The notes: generated by a model not told the origin, from the letters alone. Positions 16,586 through 26,313 are shown, numbered from the stretch's first letter. The stretch: 42,935 nucleotides of DNA from Segetibacter sp. (GCF_025963695.1 NZ_JAOQAH010000036.1:1-42935); one strand, 5' to 3'. Numbers and translations: made by a program.

Positions 16586-17650
16586 ATGCTAAAAGAATTG
16601 GATGGTTTTAGAGCTATAGCGGTCCTTTTGGTTGTTTTTTTTCATCTGGGATTTTACACACGGGCTATACCTGGCTTCAATAGTATTGTGGGGTCGGGCT
16701 ACCTGGGAGTTCAAATCTTTTTTATATTAAGTAGTTTTTTATTATCCAGGCAATTTTTAATCACCTATCCCAAAAGTGACAGTAAGAAAAGTTTTGTATT
16801 AAAGTTCTTTAAAAAAAGATTTTTACGTATTGTTCCTCTTTTTATTTTTTCTTTTATTGCCTTAACTGTAATAAATTTTAATACTTCCACGCTAGCGGTA
16901 GTGGCTGTTATCAGGTATGTTTTGTTCATTGAAGACACCATAAAAATCAATCCAGTTATCTGGTCTCTATTGGTAGAGGTGAGGTTTTATTTATTGTTAC
17001 CCCTGGTAATGATTATCGTATTTCGACTGCAACACTATAAACTACCAAAATTTACCATCCCTCTAATAGTTGTTTTGTACTGCTATATCTACAGATTTTA
17101 CGAAACCAATTACTCTTTTGATAACGATGTTGAAGACAGGTTATATTCTTCTTTATCAGCAAATATTGATTGTTTGGGCCTAGGAATAATTGGTACGCTG
17201 CTTTATGAAAAGTATAAAGAAATATTTACTTCCAGAAAGCTTGCCATTATACTTATCATCTGCATTTCCATTATCATTTTCCTTTTAATGCATATTAAAT
17301 TCACCGGTTCAGTTCACTCAATACCAAGAGGTCTTATAGTTCCTTTAAATAATATTGCCTGGACTGCTTTAATAGTTATTACATTACTACTAAAGACTTC
17401 TTACGTTAATAAAATTTTATCAAATAAAATTGCCATTCATATTTCTATGATTTCTTATAGTGTTTATATCTGGCATGTTCCACTAAGGAAGTACGTTTTT
17501 GACCTGGTCTCAAGAGAATTACCGCCACCTTACTCAAAATATATCCTAATTACCCAGTTCTGCATCACACTTATTATTACATTGATTATCTCAGAAATCT
17601 CGCACCGGCTAATTGAGAAACCGTTCTTGATTAGAAAGAAGGAACTTTAA
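16586..17650 (+). CDS. acyltransferase family 3 (OafA/YrhL-like) membrane protein
   Basis: A 354-residue integral membrane O-acyltransferase. The N-terminus reads LDGFRAIAVLLVVFFHLGF, with the family's catalytic-type His20 in the first membrane segment, then GYLGVQIFFILSSFLLSRQ, the usual second motif. About ten hydrophobic segments follow, and the chain ends with HRLIEKPFLIRKK, the standard C-terminal 'E-P' motif. These enzymes transfer acetyl or other acyl groups to cell-surface polysaccharide, lipid or peptidoglycan sugars at the inner membrane. No glycan biosynthesis genes are adjacent, so the acceptor is unknown. It is a single gene. Confidence 0.88.
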   Translation: MLKELDGFRAIAVLLVVFFHLGFYTRAIPGFNSIVGSGYLGVQIFFILSSFLLSRQFLITYPKSDSKKSFVLKFFKKRFLRIVPLFIFSFIALTVINFNTSTLAVVAVIRYVLFIEDTIKINPVIWSLLVEVRFYLLLPLVMIIVFRLQHYKLPKFTIPLIVVLYCYIYRFYETNYSFDNDVEDRLYSSLSANIDCLGLGIIGTLLYEKYKEIFTSRKLAIILIICISIIIFLLMHIKFTGSVHSIPRGLIVPLNNIAWTALIVITLLLKTSYVNKILSNKIAIHISMISYSVYIWHVPLRKYVFDLVSRELPPPYSKYILITQFCITLIITLIISEISHRLIEKPFLIRKKEL

Positions 17651-17748
17651 CTGCACAATTCGGGTTACTGTTTCTTTAAACACGTTCATTAACCCCTTAC
17701 TCTTATTTAAAATTCTTTTCCCATGTACTTTTACCAAAAATTGTTTTA

Positions 17749-18312
17749 ATGCCCAATAAAATTCTTGTAGTGATCAGTGGAGCTAGTGGAGCTATTTATC
17801 CAAAACTTTTGATAGACAAGCTATTAACAATAAAAGCTCAATGGGAAGAATTAAGCGTCGTGATGAGTACAAATGCAAAAGAAATCTGGAAAAGCGAGTT
17901 GGGCAACGATGATTATAAAAACCTACCGGTAAAATTTTTTGAGAAGAACGATTTCAATGCTCCTTTTGCATCAGGTTCGGCCAAATACAATATCATGATT
18001 GTTTCCCCGTGTAGTATGGGCACACTTGCTCGTATTGCCACGGGTATTAGTAACGACCTTGTAACCCGTTCTGCTGACGTTATTTTAAAAGAAAGAAGAA
18101 GGCTTGTCTTAATGCTGCGCGAAACACCCTATAGCCTTATTCATATAAAAAACATGGAAGCGATTACATTGGCAGGCGGCATCATTTGCCCCGCTACCCC
18201 ATCCTTTTATAGCAAGCCAAAAACAATTGAAGAAGCGGCAATGACAGTTGTTGACCGGCTAATTGATCTTGCGGGCTTAGACATCTCTACATATCGCTGG
18301 GGTGCTAAGTAG
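17749..18312 (+). CDS. ubiX: UbiX-family flavin prenyltransferase
   Basis: The 187-residue product has the nucleotide-fold start ILVVISGASGAIYPKLL (GASG at 11-14), SPCSMGTLARIATGISNDL near 85-103 and LKERRRLVLMLRETPYS near 122-138: the flavin- and phosphate-binding motifs of UbiX/Pad1. UbiX prenylates FMN to make the cofactor of UbiD-type decarboxylases. Bacteroidota make menaquinone, so the partner decarboxylase may belong to the menaquinone (futalosine) route or to aromatic-acid metabolism; no ubiD is in the window. The following gene is convergent, with only 58 bp between stops. Confidence 0.9.
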   Translation: MPNKILVVISGASGAIYPKLLIDKLLTIKAQWEELSVVMSTNAKEIWKSELGNDDYKNLPVKFFEKNDFNAPFASGSAKYNIMIVSPCSMGTLARIATGISNDLVTRSADVILKERRRLVLMLRETPYSLIHIKNMEAITLAGGIICPATPSFYSKPKTIEEAAMTVVDRLIDLAGLDISTYRWGAK

Positions 18313-18370
18313 AGAAAAAGTGAGTGTTTAGTAATTCGAGAAAGGTTTATGGCAAAACCTATATGTGTAT

Positions 18371-19006
18371 CTAAAATAACCCAAATAATTGTGCATCTAC
18401 TTTGTGTATAATTTCGCCCATATCCTCATCCTTTTCAGCAAAATTGTTCTTATCTACATTAATTATTAATAAAGGACCTTCCCGATATCCTTCAATCCAT
18501 TTATTGTAATATTCATTGAGTTTTTTCAGGTAATCAAGGCGAATATTTTCTTCGTACTCACGCCCTCTTTTTTGTATCTGCCCAACAAGTGTTGGTACAG
18601 AAGCCTGTAGGTATATCAATAAATCAGGGGGCTTTACCATTGATTTCAATGTTTGAAAAAACTGGTAGTAATTATCGAAATCCCGTTTGCTCATCAAACC
18701 CATATCATGCAGGTTGGGAGCAAAAATATTGGCATCTTCGTATATCGTTCTGTCTTGTATAATGGTTTCAGATCCCCTTTCAATCTCCAACAACTGGTTC
18801 AGCCGGCTATTCAAAAAGTAGATCTGCAGATTGAAGCTCCACCGAGGCATGTCTTCGTAAAAATCATTCAGGTATGGATTGTTTTCCACATCTTCAAATT
18901 GTGGAATCCACTTATAATGTTTGCTAAGAGCTTCCGTTAGTGTTGTCTTACCCGCACCAATATTACCTGCTACTGCTATATGTTTTGCTTTTGTTGCTTT
19001 TGCCAT
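18371..19006 (-). CDS. deoxynucleoside kinase
   Basis: A 211-residue dNK-family kinase that phosphorylates deoxyadenosine/deoxyguanosine in salvage. The P-loop is GNIGAGKT at 14-21, the substrate-binding FEDVENNPYL is at 37-46, QDRTIYED at 84-91 is the DRS/DRT catalytic-type motif, and KRGREYEENIRLDYL near 165 matches the LID region. Length is typical. The start follows directly from the P-loop position. It is convergent with ubiX and lies 65 bp downstream of trpS on the same strand. Confidence 0.9.
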   Translation of the reverse strand: MAKATKAKHIAVAGNIGAGKTTLTEALSKHYKWIPQFEDVENNPYLNDFYEDMPRWSFNLQIYFLNSRLNQLLEIERGSETIIQDRTIYEDANIFAPNLHDMGLMSKRDFDNYYQFFQTLKSMVKPPDLLIYLQASVPTLVGQIQKRGREYEENIRLDYLKKLNEYYNKWIEGYREGPLLIINVDKNNFAEKDEDMGEIIHKVDAQLFGLF

Positions 19007-19071
19007 GAATTATTGCGGGAGTTTGTAAAAAGTATGTCGGTAAAGTAACCAAATTTCCATTAAGAGTGCTA

Positions 19072-20076
19072 TTAAAAGTAATTCAGTCCCATACTTTGGC
19101 GAACTATTTCCATGGTTGCTTTTGCGCTTTGCCTGGCCTTTTCCGCGCCCGTCTCCATGATTTGTTTCAGATAAGACTCATTGCCTAAAATGCCTTCCAC
19201 CTTCTCGCGGATGGGTGCTATAAACTTCACCATATCTTCCGCCAATTGCTTTTTCATATCACCGTACCTGATATTGCAATTGTTATAATTACTCTCGAAT
19301 TTATCAATCACATCCTGCTCCGACACAAGCCTCATCAGCAAAAACATGTTTTCAATATAATCAGGCTTTTTCGAATTTGTCTCAGTCGGTCCGTTATCCG
19401 TTTTTGCCTTCATTACTTTCTTCCTGATCATCTCGTCACTGTCAGCAAGGTATAGGGTAGACATCTGGTTTTCGCTCTTGCTCATTTTGCCGGAGCCATC
19501 AAGGCTGGGCACTTTTACCAATTCTACATTGTAGTTAAAAGCCTGGGGTTCCGGAAAAACATTTCCATACCGGTGATTGTAGCGATTGACGAAATTCCTC
19601 GCCATTTCCAGGTGTTGTTCCTGGTCTTTCCCAACCGGCACAAGTGAAGCGCGATGCAAAATAATGTCTGCCGCCTGCAACACGGGGTAGGTTAATAATC
19701 CCGCGTTTACATTATCCGGCTGTTGGCGAACCTTATCTTTAAACGTAACTGTTTTCTCTAGTTCACCCTTGTACGCCAACATATTCAGGTACAGGTATAA
19801 TTCCGCCGTCTCATAAATATGGCTTTGACAATAAAAGGTGGCCTTGTCCGGGTTGAGTCCGCACGCTATATTTTCAGCGAGCACGCGATGAACATTAACC
19901 TTTAATTCCTTAGTGTCAGGATGTGTTGTTAATGAGTGCAGGTCTGCCACCATAAAGAAGCACTCAAATTCGTCTTGCATGCGCACGTAGTTGCGAATTG
20001 CACCAAAATAATTTCCAAGATGTAAATAACCAGTGGGCCTGATCCCACTCATTACTATTGGTTTCTTTCCTTCCAT
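19072..20076 (-). CDS. trpS: tryptophanyl-tRNA synthetase
   Basis: The 334-residue class I synthetase charges tRNA-Trp. HLGN at 19-22 is the HIGH-type motif and KMSKS is at 197-201; GIRPTGYLHLGNYFGA and ADLHSLTTHPD are typical of bacterial TrpRS. The chosen start MEGKKPIVMSG matches the usual N-terminus; the frame is open for another 11 codons to 20109, which family members lack. Probably transcribed alone or with the deoxynucleoside kinase downstream (65-bp gap). Confidence 0.95.
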   Translation of the reverse strand: MEGKKPIVMSGIRPTGYLHLGNYFGAIRNYVRMQDEFECFFMVADLHSLTTHPDTKELKVNVHRVLAENIACGLNPDKATFYCQSHIYETAELYLYLNMLAYKGELEKTVTFKDKVRQQPDNVNAGLLTYPVLQAADIILHRASLVPVGKDQEQHLEMARNFVNRYNHRYGNVFPEPQAFNYNVELVKVPSLDGSGKMSKSENQMSTLYLADSDEMIRKKVMKAKTDNGPTETNSKKPDYIENMFLLMRLVSEQDVIDKFESNYNNCNIRYGDMKKQLAEDMVKFIAPIREKVEGILGNESYLKQIMETGAEKARQSAKATMEIVRQSMGLNYF

Positions 20077-20164
20077 AACGACGGCGAAGATAAGGAATGG
20101 GTTATGCAATGTGAAAATGGAGAAATCTGAAAATTTGAGAATGGAGTAATTAAAACAACCAGAA

Positions 20165-20222
20165 TTGTTTTGGATCCGGCATTGGTAGTTCTATTTTTCA
20201 TTGTTGCGTCGCACACTTGTGC
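20165..20222 (+). repeat. TGCGTCGCA dispersed element, copy 4
   Basis: Core 20205-20213 in CATTGTTGCGTCGCACACTT, with TTGTTTTGGATCCGGCATT as the left flank. It is 90 bp upstream of trpS and downstream of the small minus-strand reading frame ending at 20368. Confidence 0.85.
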
Positions 20223-20367
20223 CTACCGTGTAGACACATCTTTTTCTAATGCTGCCGCCATATTTTATAGGTATTATAAAGAAAAAGGTTTTGTGCTCAC
20301 ATTCTACAAGAGCGTTGGGTGCAGAATGAAACCGGTATGGAAACACCGGATGTCGCAGATGCGACGT

Positions 20368-20544
20368 CTAAAACAAAAAAAACTTCGAACTTCTACCCAC
20401 TACATGTTCCGCTTGAACATTTACACCGGTACCAGGAAGATCGGTGTACACCGTAGCCTTGTACTTTCCATATTTCCTGCAGCCGTCCAATGCCTGTTCC
20501 TTTACCTCGAAATAATAATGCTCCTTTGCAATTAATTTTGGCAT
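20368..20544 (-). CDS. small conserved-looking protein, 58 residues
   Basis: A short frame from ATG (20542-20544) to TAG (20368-20370) encodes a 58-residue protein: MPKLIAKEHYYFEVKEQAL at the N-terminus, then RKYGKYKATVYTDLPGTG and AEHVVGRSSKFFLF at the end. Charged and hydrophobic residues alternate as in a folded alpha-beta protein, and codon choice looks like that of neighbouring genes. I do not know the family. It lies in the 565-bp gap between trpS and the GNAT gene, divergent from the latter by about 97 bp. Inverted repeats seen across this stretch (for example GTCGCAGATGCGAC at 20352-20365, just past the stop) may include its terminator. Confidence 0.5.
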   Translation of the reverse strand: MPKLIAKEHYYFEVKEQALDGCRKYGKYKATVYTDLPGTGVNVQAEHVVGRSSKFFLF

Positions 20545-20641
20545 TGCCTGTGCATTTCGTTAATCAGAAAATTTAATTGAGTTAATTTGTTTTACGTATA
20601 ACGTTGCAGTAATTAAACTTTTACAGATTAAAAAAATTAGA

Positions 20642-21220
20642 ATGGTAAAGCTGGAATATTTCGACAGGGAGGACTTTAAGAAACTAATAGAATGGATGAA
20701 CAGTGAACATTTGATAACCAATTGGGCCGGTTCTCTATTTAGATATCCATTAACAGAAGATAGTCTTGAATGGTATATAAGGGACACAAATAACCTCGAA
20801 AACCCCGATGCTTTTATTTATAAAGCAATAGACACTACAACCGGCAATACTGTAGGGCACATTTCTCTGGGTGGCATAAGTGAAAAAAACAGGGCTGCGC
20901 GAATAAGCCGCGTGCTTGTGGGAAATACTGCAGAACGGGGTAAAGGATATTGCACAGGAATGATCAATGCAGTTTTAAAAATTGGGTTTGAAGAACTGAA
21001 ACTTCATAGGATTAGCCTGGGTGTTTACGATTTTAATAAATCGGCTATCAGGTGTTACGAGAAATGCGGCTTTGTAAAAGAAGGCGTGATGCGCGATGTT
21101 TTAAAATATGAAGACGGTACCTATTGGAGCCTGGTAGAAATGGGGATATTGGAAGATGAGTGGCGCGAATTGCACAAAAAGAAAAAGAAAGAAGCCGCGG
21201 CCGACTGCAAGGACTGTTAA
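20642..21220 (+). CDS. GNAT family N-acetyltransferase (RimJ/RimL-like)
   Basis: The protein is 192 residues with an Acetyltransf_3-type fold. The acetyl-CoA pyrophosphate loop is around RVLVGNTAERGKGYCTGMIN (G-x-G-Y), followed by LHRISLGVYDFNKSAIRCYEKCGFVKEG, the classic motif B. Members acetylate N-termini of ribosomal proteins, amino acids or antibiotics; the substrate cannot be told here. The last 20 residues are a Lys/Glu/Cys-rich tail. It appears to be a single gene, divergent from the 58-residue frame. Confidence 0.88.
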   Translation: MVKLEYFDREDFKKLIEWMNSEHLITNWAGSLFRYPLTEDSLEWYIRDTNNLENPDAFIYKAIDTTTGNTVGHISLGGISEKNRAARISRVLVGNTAERGKGYCTGMINAVLKIGFEELKLHRISLGVYDFNKSAIRCYEKCGFVKEGVMRDVLKYEDGTYWSLVEMGILEDEWRELHKKKKKEAAADCKDC

Positions 21221-21309
21221 TTGATACACGAAGTGATGGATAATTGCCAGGAAAAGCAATATCGTTTTTAATAAATTTATTTAGAAAAGCAACACAAATA
21301 GCTAAAAGA

Positions 21310-21368
21310 TACAAGTGTGCGACGCAACGATGTCGTTCATGAAAAACAGAGCCAGGCTCATAAAAAAT
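21310..21368 (-). repeat. TGCGTCGCA dispersed element, copy 5
   Basis: Core TGCGACGCA 21318-21326 in AAGTGTGCGACGCAACGATG, then GAAAAACAGAGCCAGGCTC and an A-run. It sits between two co-directional genes (GNAT and Gfo/Idh). Confidence 0.85.
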
Positions 21369-21478
21369 TTAATGGCGGAGGGTTACTAACATTGATTCCC
21401 TCATTTCGCTAAAAGCACAAATAATCCTTTACATCTTCGTTCTAACTATCTTTACGTGCAATAAATGCAAGAATTATT

Positions 21479-22453
21479 ATGCTGAAAGTTGGTGTATTTG
21501 GAACGGGACATTTAGGAAAATTTCATTTGAATAACTGGAAAGAAATTGAAGGCGTAAAACTGGTTGGTTTTTATGAACCGGTAGAGCAGACTGCTAAAGA
21601 AGTAATTGAAAAATACGGATTAAAAAGATATACCGACGCCGATAAATTTATAGATGCGTGCGACGCGGTTGACATTGTTGCACCCACCAATCATCATTTT
21701 TACTTGTGCGAAAAAGCCATCCGGAAAGGCAAACATGTATTTGTAGAAAAACCATTGGCTCACACAATTGAAGAAGGTCGCCTACTGGTAAACATGGCCA
21801 GGGAAGCAAACATTAAAATGCAGGTTGGACACGTTGAACGTTTTAATCCTGCTTTTTTGGCTTTGAAGAATACACGCCTTAACCCCATGTTTATCGAAGT
21901 TCATCGTCTCGCACAGTTTAATCCCCGGGGTACAGAGGTAAGTGTTATCCTCGACCTGATGATCCACGACATCGATATTATTTTAAACATTGTTGATAGT
22001 GATGTAAAAAACATCTTAGCCAGTGGTGTGGCAGTAATGACTGATACACCTGACATAGCTAACGTACGAATAGAATTTAACAACGGCTGCGTGGCCAACC
22101 TCACAAGCAGCCGCATTAGTATGAAGAAAATGCGCAAGATGCGCATGTTTCAAAAGGACAGTTATATCGGGATAGACTTTTTAGAAAAGAAAACCGAGGT
22201 CATAAAACTAAAGCAGGCTGAAGATGCGAATGCTTTTTGTTTCGACATAGAAACTCCGCACGGGAAGAAAACAATAGCGGTAGCCAATCCGATCGTTCAG
22301 GACACGAACGCTATAAAGCTGGAACTTGAGGCTTTTGTTGATTCCATCGTAAATAACAAGCCTACGGTTGTAAGTGAAATTGATGGCTTTTTGGCAATGG
22401 AAGTAGCGCATCAAATAATTGAGAAGATTAGCCACAACCGCAACTTAAGTTAA
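21479..22453 (+). CDS. Gfo/Idh/MocA family oxidoreductase
   Basis: The 324-residue protein has a Rossmann dinucleotide-binding start with GTGHLG (8-13) and the family's EKPL motif at 90-93, followed by GHVERFNPAFLAL near 120, a stretch typical of UDP-N-acetylglucosamine-type 3-dehydrogenases. Members use NAD(P) to oxidise sugars or sugar nucleotides. Close relatives in Bacteroidota are often found near lipid A genes, but none are adjacent here, so substrate assignment is uncertain. It stands alone, with element copy 5 upstream. Confidence 0.88.
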   Translation: MLKVGVFGTGHLGKFHLNNWKEIEGVKLVGFYEPVEQTAKEVIEKYGLKRYTDADKFIDACDAVDIVAPTNHHFYLCEKAIRKGKHVFVEKPLAHTIEEGRLLVNMAREANIKMQVGHVERFNPAFLALKNTRLNPMFIEVHRLAQFNPRGTEVSVILDLMIHDIDIILNIVDSDVKNILASGVAVMTDTPDIANVRIEFNNGCVANLTSSRISMKKMRKMRMFQKDSYIGIDFLEKKTEVIKLKQAEDANAFCFDIETPHGKKTIAVANPIVQDTNAIKLELEAFVDSIVNNKPTVVSEIDGFLAMEVAHQIIEKISHNRNLS

Positions 22454-22522
22454 CCGGTTAATTCGCTCTTACTCCCGTTTTAGTTTCGCGTCGGTAACTA
22501 TCTTCAATTACTAATCAGACTC

Positions 22523-25282
22523 TTGGTGAAAAAAATACTATTGTTTATATTCCTTGCTCTTTTTTCTGATCTTATCTATGGTCAAAAAAATTATTGGCAG
22601 CAGGAAGTGAACTTCACTATAAATGCCTCGTTAAACGACCAGGACAATACGCTGAACGCATTTGAAACGATTGAATACATCAACCACTCCCCCGACACGC
22701 TTCAATTCATTTGGTTTCATATTTGGCCGAATGCGTACAAAAACGACAGGACGGCCTTTAGCGAACAGCTTTTAAAAGAACGGAGAACTGATTTCTACTT
22801 TTCAAAACCAGGACAAAAAGGATACATTAACCAACTGAACTTTACAGTAGACGGTAGCAACGCTACTGTAGTTAACGACACTAATAACATTGATGTTATA
22901 CAAGTATTGCTACCCAAACCGCTTGCGCCGGGAAGCAAAACTATTATCAGCACACCCTTTAAAGTAAAACTTCCTTACAATTTTTCAAGAGGTGGGCATG
23001 TAGGCAACGATTACCAAATTGCCCAATGGTTTCCTAAACCCGCCGTGTACGATCAAAAAGGCTGGCACCCTATGCCCTACCTTGACCAGGGAGAGTTTTA
23101 CAGCGAGTTCGGAAATTTTGATGTAGAAATTACAGCACCTTCAGCTTATGTAGTAGGTGCTACCGGCGCATTGAAGGATGCAGCCACTTTACAGGAGTTG
23201 AAAGAAAAAGGAAAGCATACTGTGGAGGGGAAAACAAAAGTTTGGCATTACAAGCAAAGCAATGTTCATGATTTTGCCTGGTTTGCCAGTAAAGAGTTTA
23301 TAGTACAATATGACACTGCCGTTCTTTCATCTAACAAAATTGTTGATGTCTTTTCTTTCTACAAACCTGGATCAGGAGGCTGGAAAGAAAGTATTGCTTA
23401 TGCCAAAGATGGAATAAGAAAATACAGCGCCTGGCTGGGCGATTACCCTTACAGCACCTGCAGCATTGTGCAGGGTAGTAAAAATGAAAACAGCGGCGGA
23501 ATGGAATACCCTACCATAACCCTCATCACAGCGCAGGAAACGGGGAAGGAACTGGATGCTACTATTGTGCACGAAATTGGCCACAACTGGTTTTATGGCG
23601 CGCTTGCCAGCAACGAAAGAACGCATCCCTGGATGGATGAAGGAATGAACACCTTTTATCAAAAAAGATATGAAAGGGAGAAGTACCCTCCGCTTCAAAA
23701 AAAGAAATCTGTTTTTGGCAGCGAAACAAGTGCCGGTGAAGAAATGGTTTTTGAAACCATAGCAAAAATTCAAAAAGATCAGCCAATCGAAACAAGCTCC
23801 GCAAATTTTACAACCCTAAACTATGCGCTTGTTGCTTACTACAAAGCGGCCTGGTGGTTAAAAAAATTAGAGGATGAACTTGGACGTGAACAGTTTGATA
23901 AAGCGATGCAAGCTTATTATAGCGATTGGAAATTTAAACATCCCTACCCCGAAGACTTTAGAACAAGTATTGAAAAAGCTACCGGTAAAAACCTTCACAA
24001 GCACTTTAGCTTGCTCCACCAAACCGGTTCAATTGATGCCCCGCCAAAAAAGGCTTTTAAACCCTCTTTAGTATTTAACCCCCTCGATAATAAATATAAC
24101 TACATTAATATTTCACCTGCCGTTGGTTACAACTATTACGACAAAGGCATGGTGGGGGGCATGGTCAACAACTACACTTTACCCTTGCCTGCATTACAAT
24201 ATTTCGGAGGTATCTTATATGGAACCGGTTCAAAAAAGGTGAACGGGTTTGCAAGGGCTTCGTATAATATGTATAAAAGAAATTTTCATTTAAGCACCGC
24301 CCTTAGCTATATTTCCTTTTCTCAAAACGATTTCATAACCGCAGATAATACCAAACTTATTTTAGGTGTCAAACGGTGGACGCCTTCGGTAAAGCTTACT
24401 CTTTTTGACAAAAATCCGCTTTCAACCCGTCGTTTCGTGTTGCAATGGAAAACGTTTTTATTAAACGAAGGCGCATTAAATTTTAAAACTGTCTACACCC
24501 CTACTGACACCTCCGACCTGGTAAGTACCGTAAATAATCGTTCTTATATAAACCGTTTATCTATTGGTGTAAGTGACGATAGAGTACTGTTTCCTTACAG
24601 CCTTACCGTTTCGACAGACCAGGGAAAAGAATTTATTAAAACCGGGCTAACAGCCAAAGCATTCTTTAATTATTCTAATGGAAAATCAGGAATGTCTGCA
24701 CGTTTTTTTGCCGGTAAGCTTTTCTATCTAAAACCTGCTACTAGCCTGGTAAGATTTAGAAACGATCGGTACTTTCTAAACATGAGCGGCCCAACCGGTC
24801 ACGAGGATTATACTTACAGCGACTATTTTATAGGAAGAAATGAATACGAAGGCTGGCGAAGCCAGCAGGTAATGGAGCGCGATGGTTTCTTTAAAGTAAA
24901 TACCGCTTTACTAGGAAATAAAGTAGGCAAAACAGACGATTGGTTAATGAGTTTGAACCTTTCTTCCGACCTGCCCGATAACATTAACCCTCTAAGTATT
25001 TTGCCAATTAAAATTCCGCTTAAAATTTTTGCAGACGTAGGTACCTATGCGGAAGCATGGAAAGAAAACCCTGCAAGTGGCCGTTTCATTTATGATGCAG
25101 GCATTCAAATTCCTCTTTTTCATTCTTTAATAGATATTTATATTCCGCTTGTTTATAGCAAGGTTTACCGCAACTATTACAAATCCACCATCACTGAAAA
25201 AAGGTTTTTAAAAACGATCGCTTTCACTATCAATATCAGTAAACTAAAGGTTCAGGATATTGTGAAGGATATTCCATTGTAA
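22523..25282 (+). CDS. M1 family zinc metallopeptidase, exported
   Basis: The 919-residue product has a signal peptide (KKILLFIFLALFSDLIYGQ) and an M1 aminopeptidase-like core: the substrate-binding GGMEYP, then HEIGHNWFYG with His350, Glu351 and His354, and Glu373 in WMDEG, completing HExxH-x18-E. Roughly residues 530-919 form a C-terminal beta-rich extension of unknown role. It should hydrolyse peptides in the periplasm or at the outer membrane. The start is TTG 22523 or the adjacent GTG 22526; no ATG precedes the signal peptide. A dispersed repeat follows 15 bp after the stop. Confidence 0.9.
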   Translation: MVKKILLFIFLALFSDLIYGQKNYWQQEVNFTINASLNDQDNTLNAFETIEYINHSPDTLQFIWFHIWPNAYKNDRTAFSEQLLKERRTDFYFSKPGQKGYINQLNFTVDGSNATVVNDTNNIDVIQVLLPKPLAPGSKTIISTPFKVKLPYNFSRGGHVGNDYQIAQWFPKPAVYDQKGWHPMPYLDQGEFYSEFGNFDVEITAPSAYVVGATGALKDAATLQELKEKGKHTVEGKTKVWHYKQSNVHDFAWFASKEFIVQYDTAVLSSNKIVDVFSFYKPGSGGWKESIAYAKDGIRKYSAWLGDYPYSTCSIVQGSKNENSGGMEYPTITLITAQETGKELDATIVHEIGHNWFYGALASNERTHPWMDEGMNTFYQKRYEREKYPPLQKKKSVFGSETSAGEEMVFETIAKIQKDQPIETSSANFTTLNYALVAYYKAAWWLKKLEDELGREQFDKAMQAYYSDWKFKHPYPEDFRTSIEKATGKNLHKHFSLLHQTGSIDAPPKKAFKPSLVFNPLDNKYNYINISPAVGYNYYDKGMVGGMVNNYTLPLPALQYFGGILYGTGSKKVNGFARASYNMYKRNFHLSTALSYISFSQNDFITADNTKLILGVKRWTPSVKLTLFDKNPLSTRRFVLQWKTFLLNEGALNFKTVYTPTDTSDLVSTVNNRSYINRLSIGVSDDRVLFPYSLTVSTDQGKEFIKTGLTAKAFFNYSNGKSGMSARFFAGKLFYLKPATSLVRFRNDRYFLNMSGPTGHEDYTYSDYFIGRNEYEGWRSQQVMERDGFFKVNTALLGNKVGKTDDWLMSLNLSSDLPDNINPLSILPIKIPLKIFADVGTYAEAWKENPASGRFIYDAGIQIPLFHSLIDIYIPLVYSKVYRNYYKSTITEKRFLKTIAFTINISKLKVQDIVKDIPL

Positions 25283-25296
25283 GAGAAGGTGGAAGA

Positions 25297-25355
25297 AATT
25301 TATGGTAACCAGCAGAATATCTTATTTCGTCGTTCGTTGCGTCGCACACTTGTAC
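25297..25355 (+). repeat. TGCGTCGCA dispersed element, copy 6
   Basis: Core TGCGTCGCA 25338-25346 in CGTTGCGTCGCACACTTGTAC, with ATGGTAACCAGC as the left flank. It occupies almost the whole 95-bp gap between the M1 peptidase and the next gene, ending 22 bp before its start. Confidence 0.85.
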
Positions 25356-25377
25356 TAAAAAAGCTAATTCTACATTT

Positions 25378-26313
25378 TTGAAAAGCGTTTCTCCCCACAT
25401 ACAATTCTTACCAAACAGCGAGATAAACAAAGCCAAATGGAACGATAGTATAAACCTTTCTCAAAACAAGTTAATCTATGCAAGATCTTTTTACCTCGAT
25501 AATATCGCTCCCGGCTGGGACGCTCTAACCGGAGAAAATTATGAGTGGGTGCTACCCTTAACTGCCCGCACAAAATTTGGTATTACTTATTTATACCAGC
25601 CACCTTTTACTCAACAACTGGGCGTCTTTTATCAGCCCGGCGTTGTGGTGCCCTATAAAGAGATCATAGAGTATTTACAACATCAATATCGTTTCTGTGA
25701 AGTCAATTGGAACTACGAGGTGTCAGCACTTCCAGCTCACCTCTCGCTGCAAATAACTACCGCAACTAACTTCATACTTGACCTTTCAGCTAATTATAAA
25801 AATACAGCCGCTAGCTATCATGGTGACCTTGTCAGAAATCTTAAAAGAAGCAAGCGATTTCAATTGTCTTACCGGGAGCAAGGCGAGTACGACAAGTCTA
25901 TTCAGTTGTACAGGGAGCAATACGGAAAACGCATGCCTCACGTAAACAATAACGACTACGACAACTTTAAAAAGATCTGTTCATACTGCAGCGAAAATGG
26001 TATGCTCATATGCAGGGAAGCAGTGGATGAGCAAGGGACAATGATGGCGACCGTATTGTTATTGGTTGACGGCAAAAGGATCTACAACCTCATGAACTCG
26101 ACAACAGACGCAGGCAGAAAAAGTGAAGCAAATCATTTTTTGCTAGACGGTGTCATAAAAGAATTTTCAGGCAAAGATTTCTTTTTTGATTTTGAAGGAT
26201 CAGATTTGCCCGGGGTGAAAAACTTCTATCAAAACTTCGGAAGTATCAACCAGCCCTACTTTACACTAAAATATAACCTTCTTCCCTGGCCGTTAAAACT
26301 CTTGAAAAAATAA
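25378..26313 (+). CDS. GNAT/FemAB-like acetyltransferase-fold protein
   Basis: A 311-residue cytoplasmic protein with a two-module pattern typical of FemAB/Acetyltransf_6 folds: an N-terminal half with FYLDNIAPGWDALTGENYEWVLPL and a C-terminal half with AVDEQGTMMATVLLLVDGKRIYNLMN and FFFDFEGSDLPGVKNFYQNFG. The last motif is the usual substrate-side signature of uncharacterised Bacteroidota 'GNAT' proteins of this size. The start is TTG; no ATG exists until well inside the protein. The activity is unknown. Confidence 0.75.
   Translation: MKSVSPHIQFLPNSEINKAKWNDSINLSQNKLIYARSFYLDNIAPGWDALTGENYEWVLPLTARTKFGITYLYQPPFTQQLGVFYQPGVVVPYKEIIEYLQHQYRFCEVNWNYEVSALPAHLSLQITTATNFILDLSANYKNTAASYHGDLVRNLKRSKRFQLSYREQGEYDKSIQLYREQYGKRMPHVNNNDYDNFKKICSYCSENGMLICREAVDEQGTMMATVLLLVDGKRIYNLMNSTTDAGRKSEANHFLLDGVIKEFSGKDFFFDFEGSDLPGVKNFYQNFGSINQPYFTLKYNLLPWPLKLLKK

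Noticed and set aside
20170..20535. A 121-codon plus-strand gene upstream of the GNAT gene
   Set aside because: It starts in dispersed element 4 and is antisense to the better 58-codon frame.
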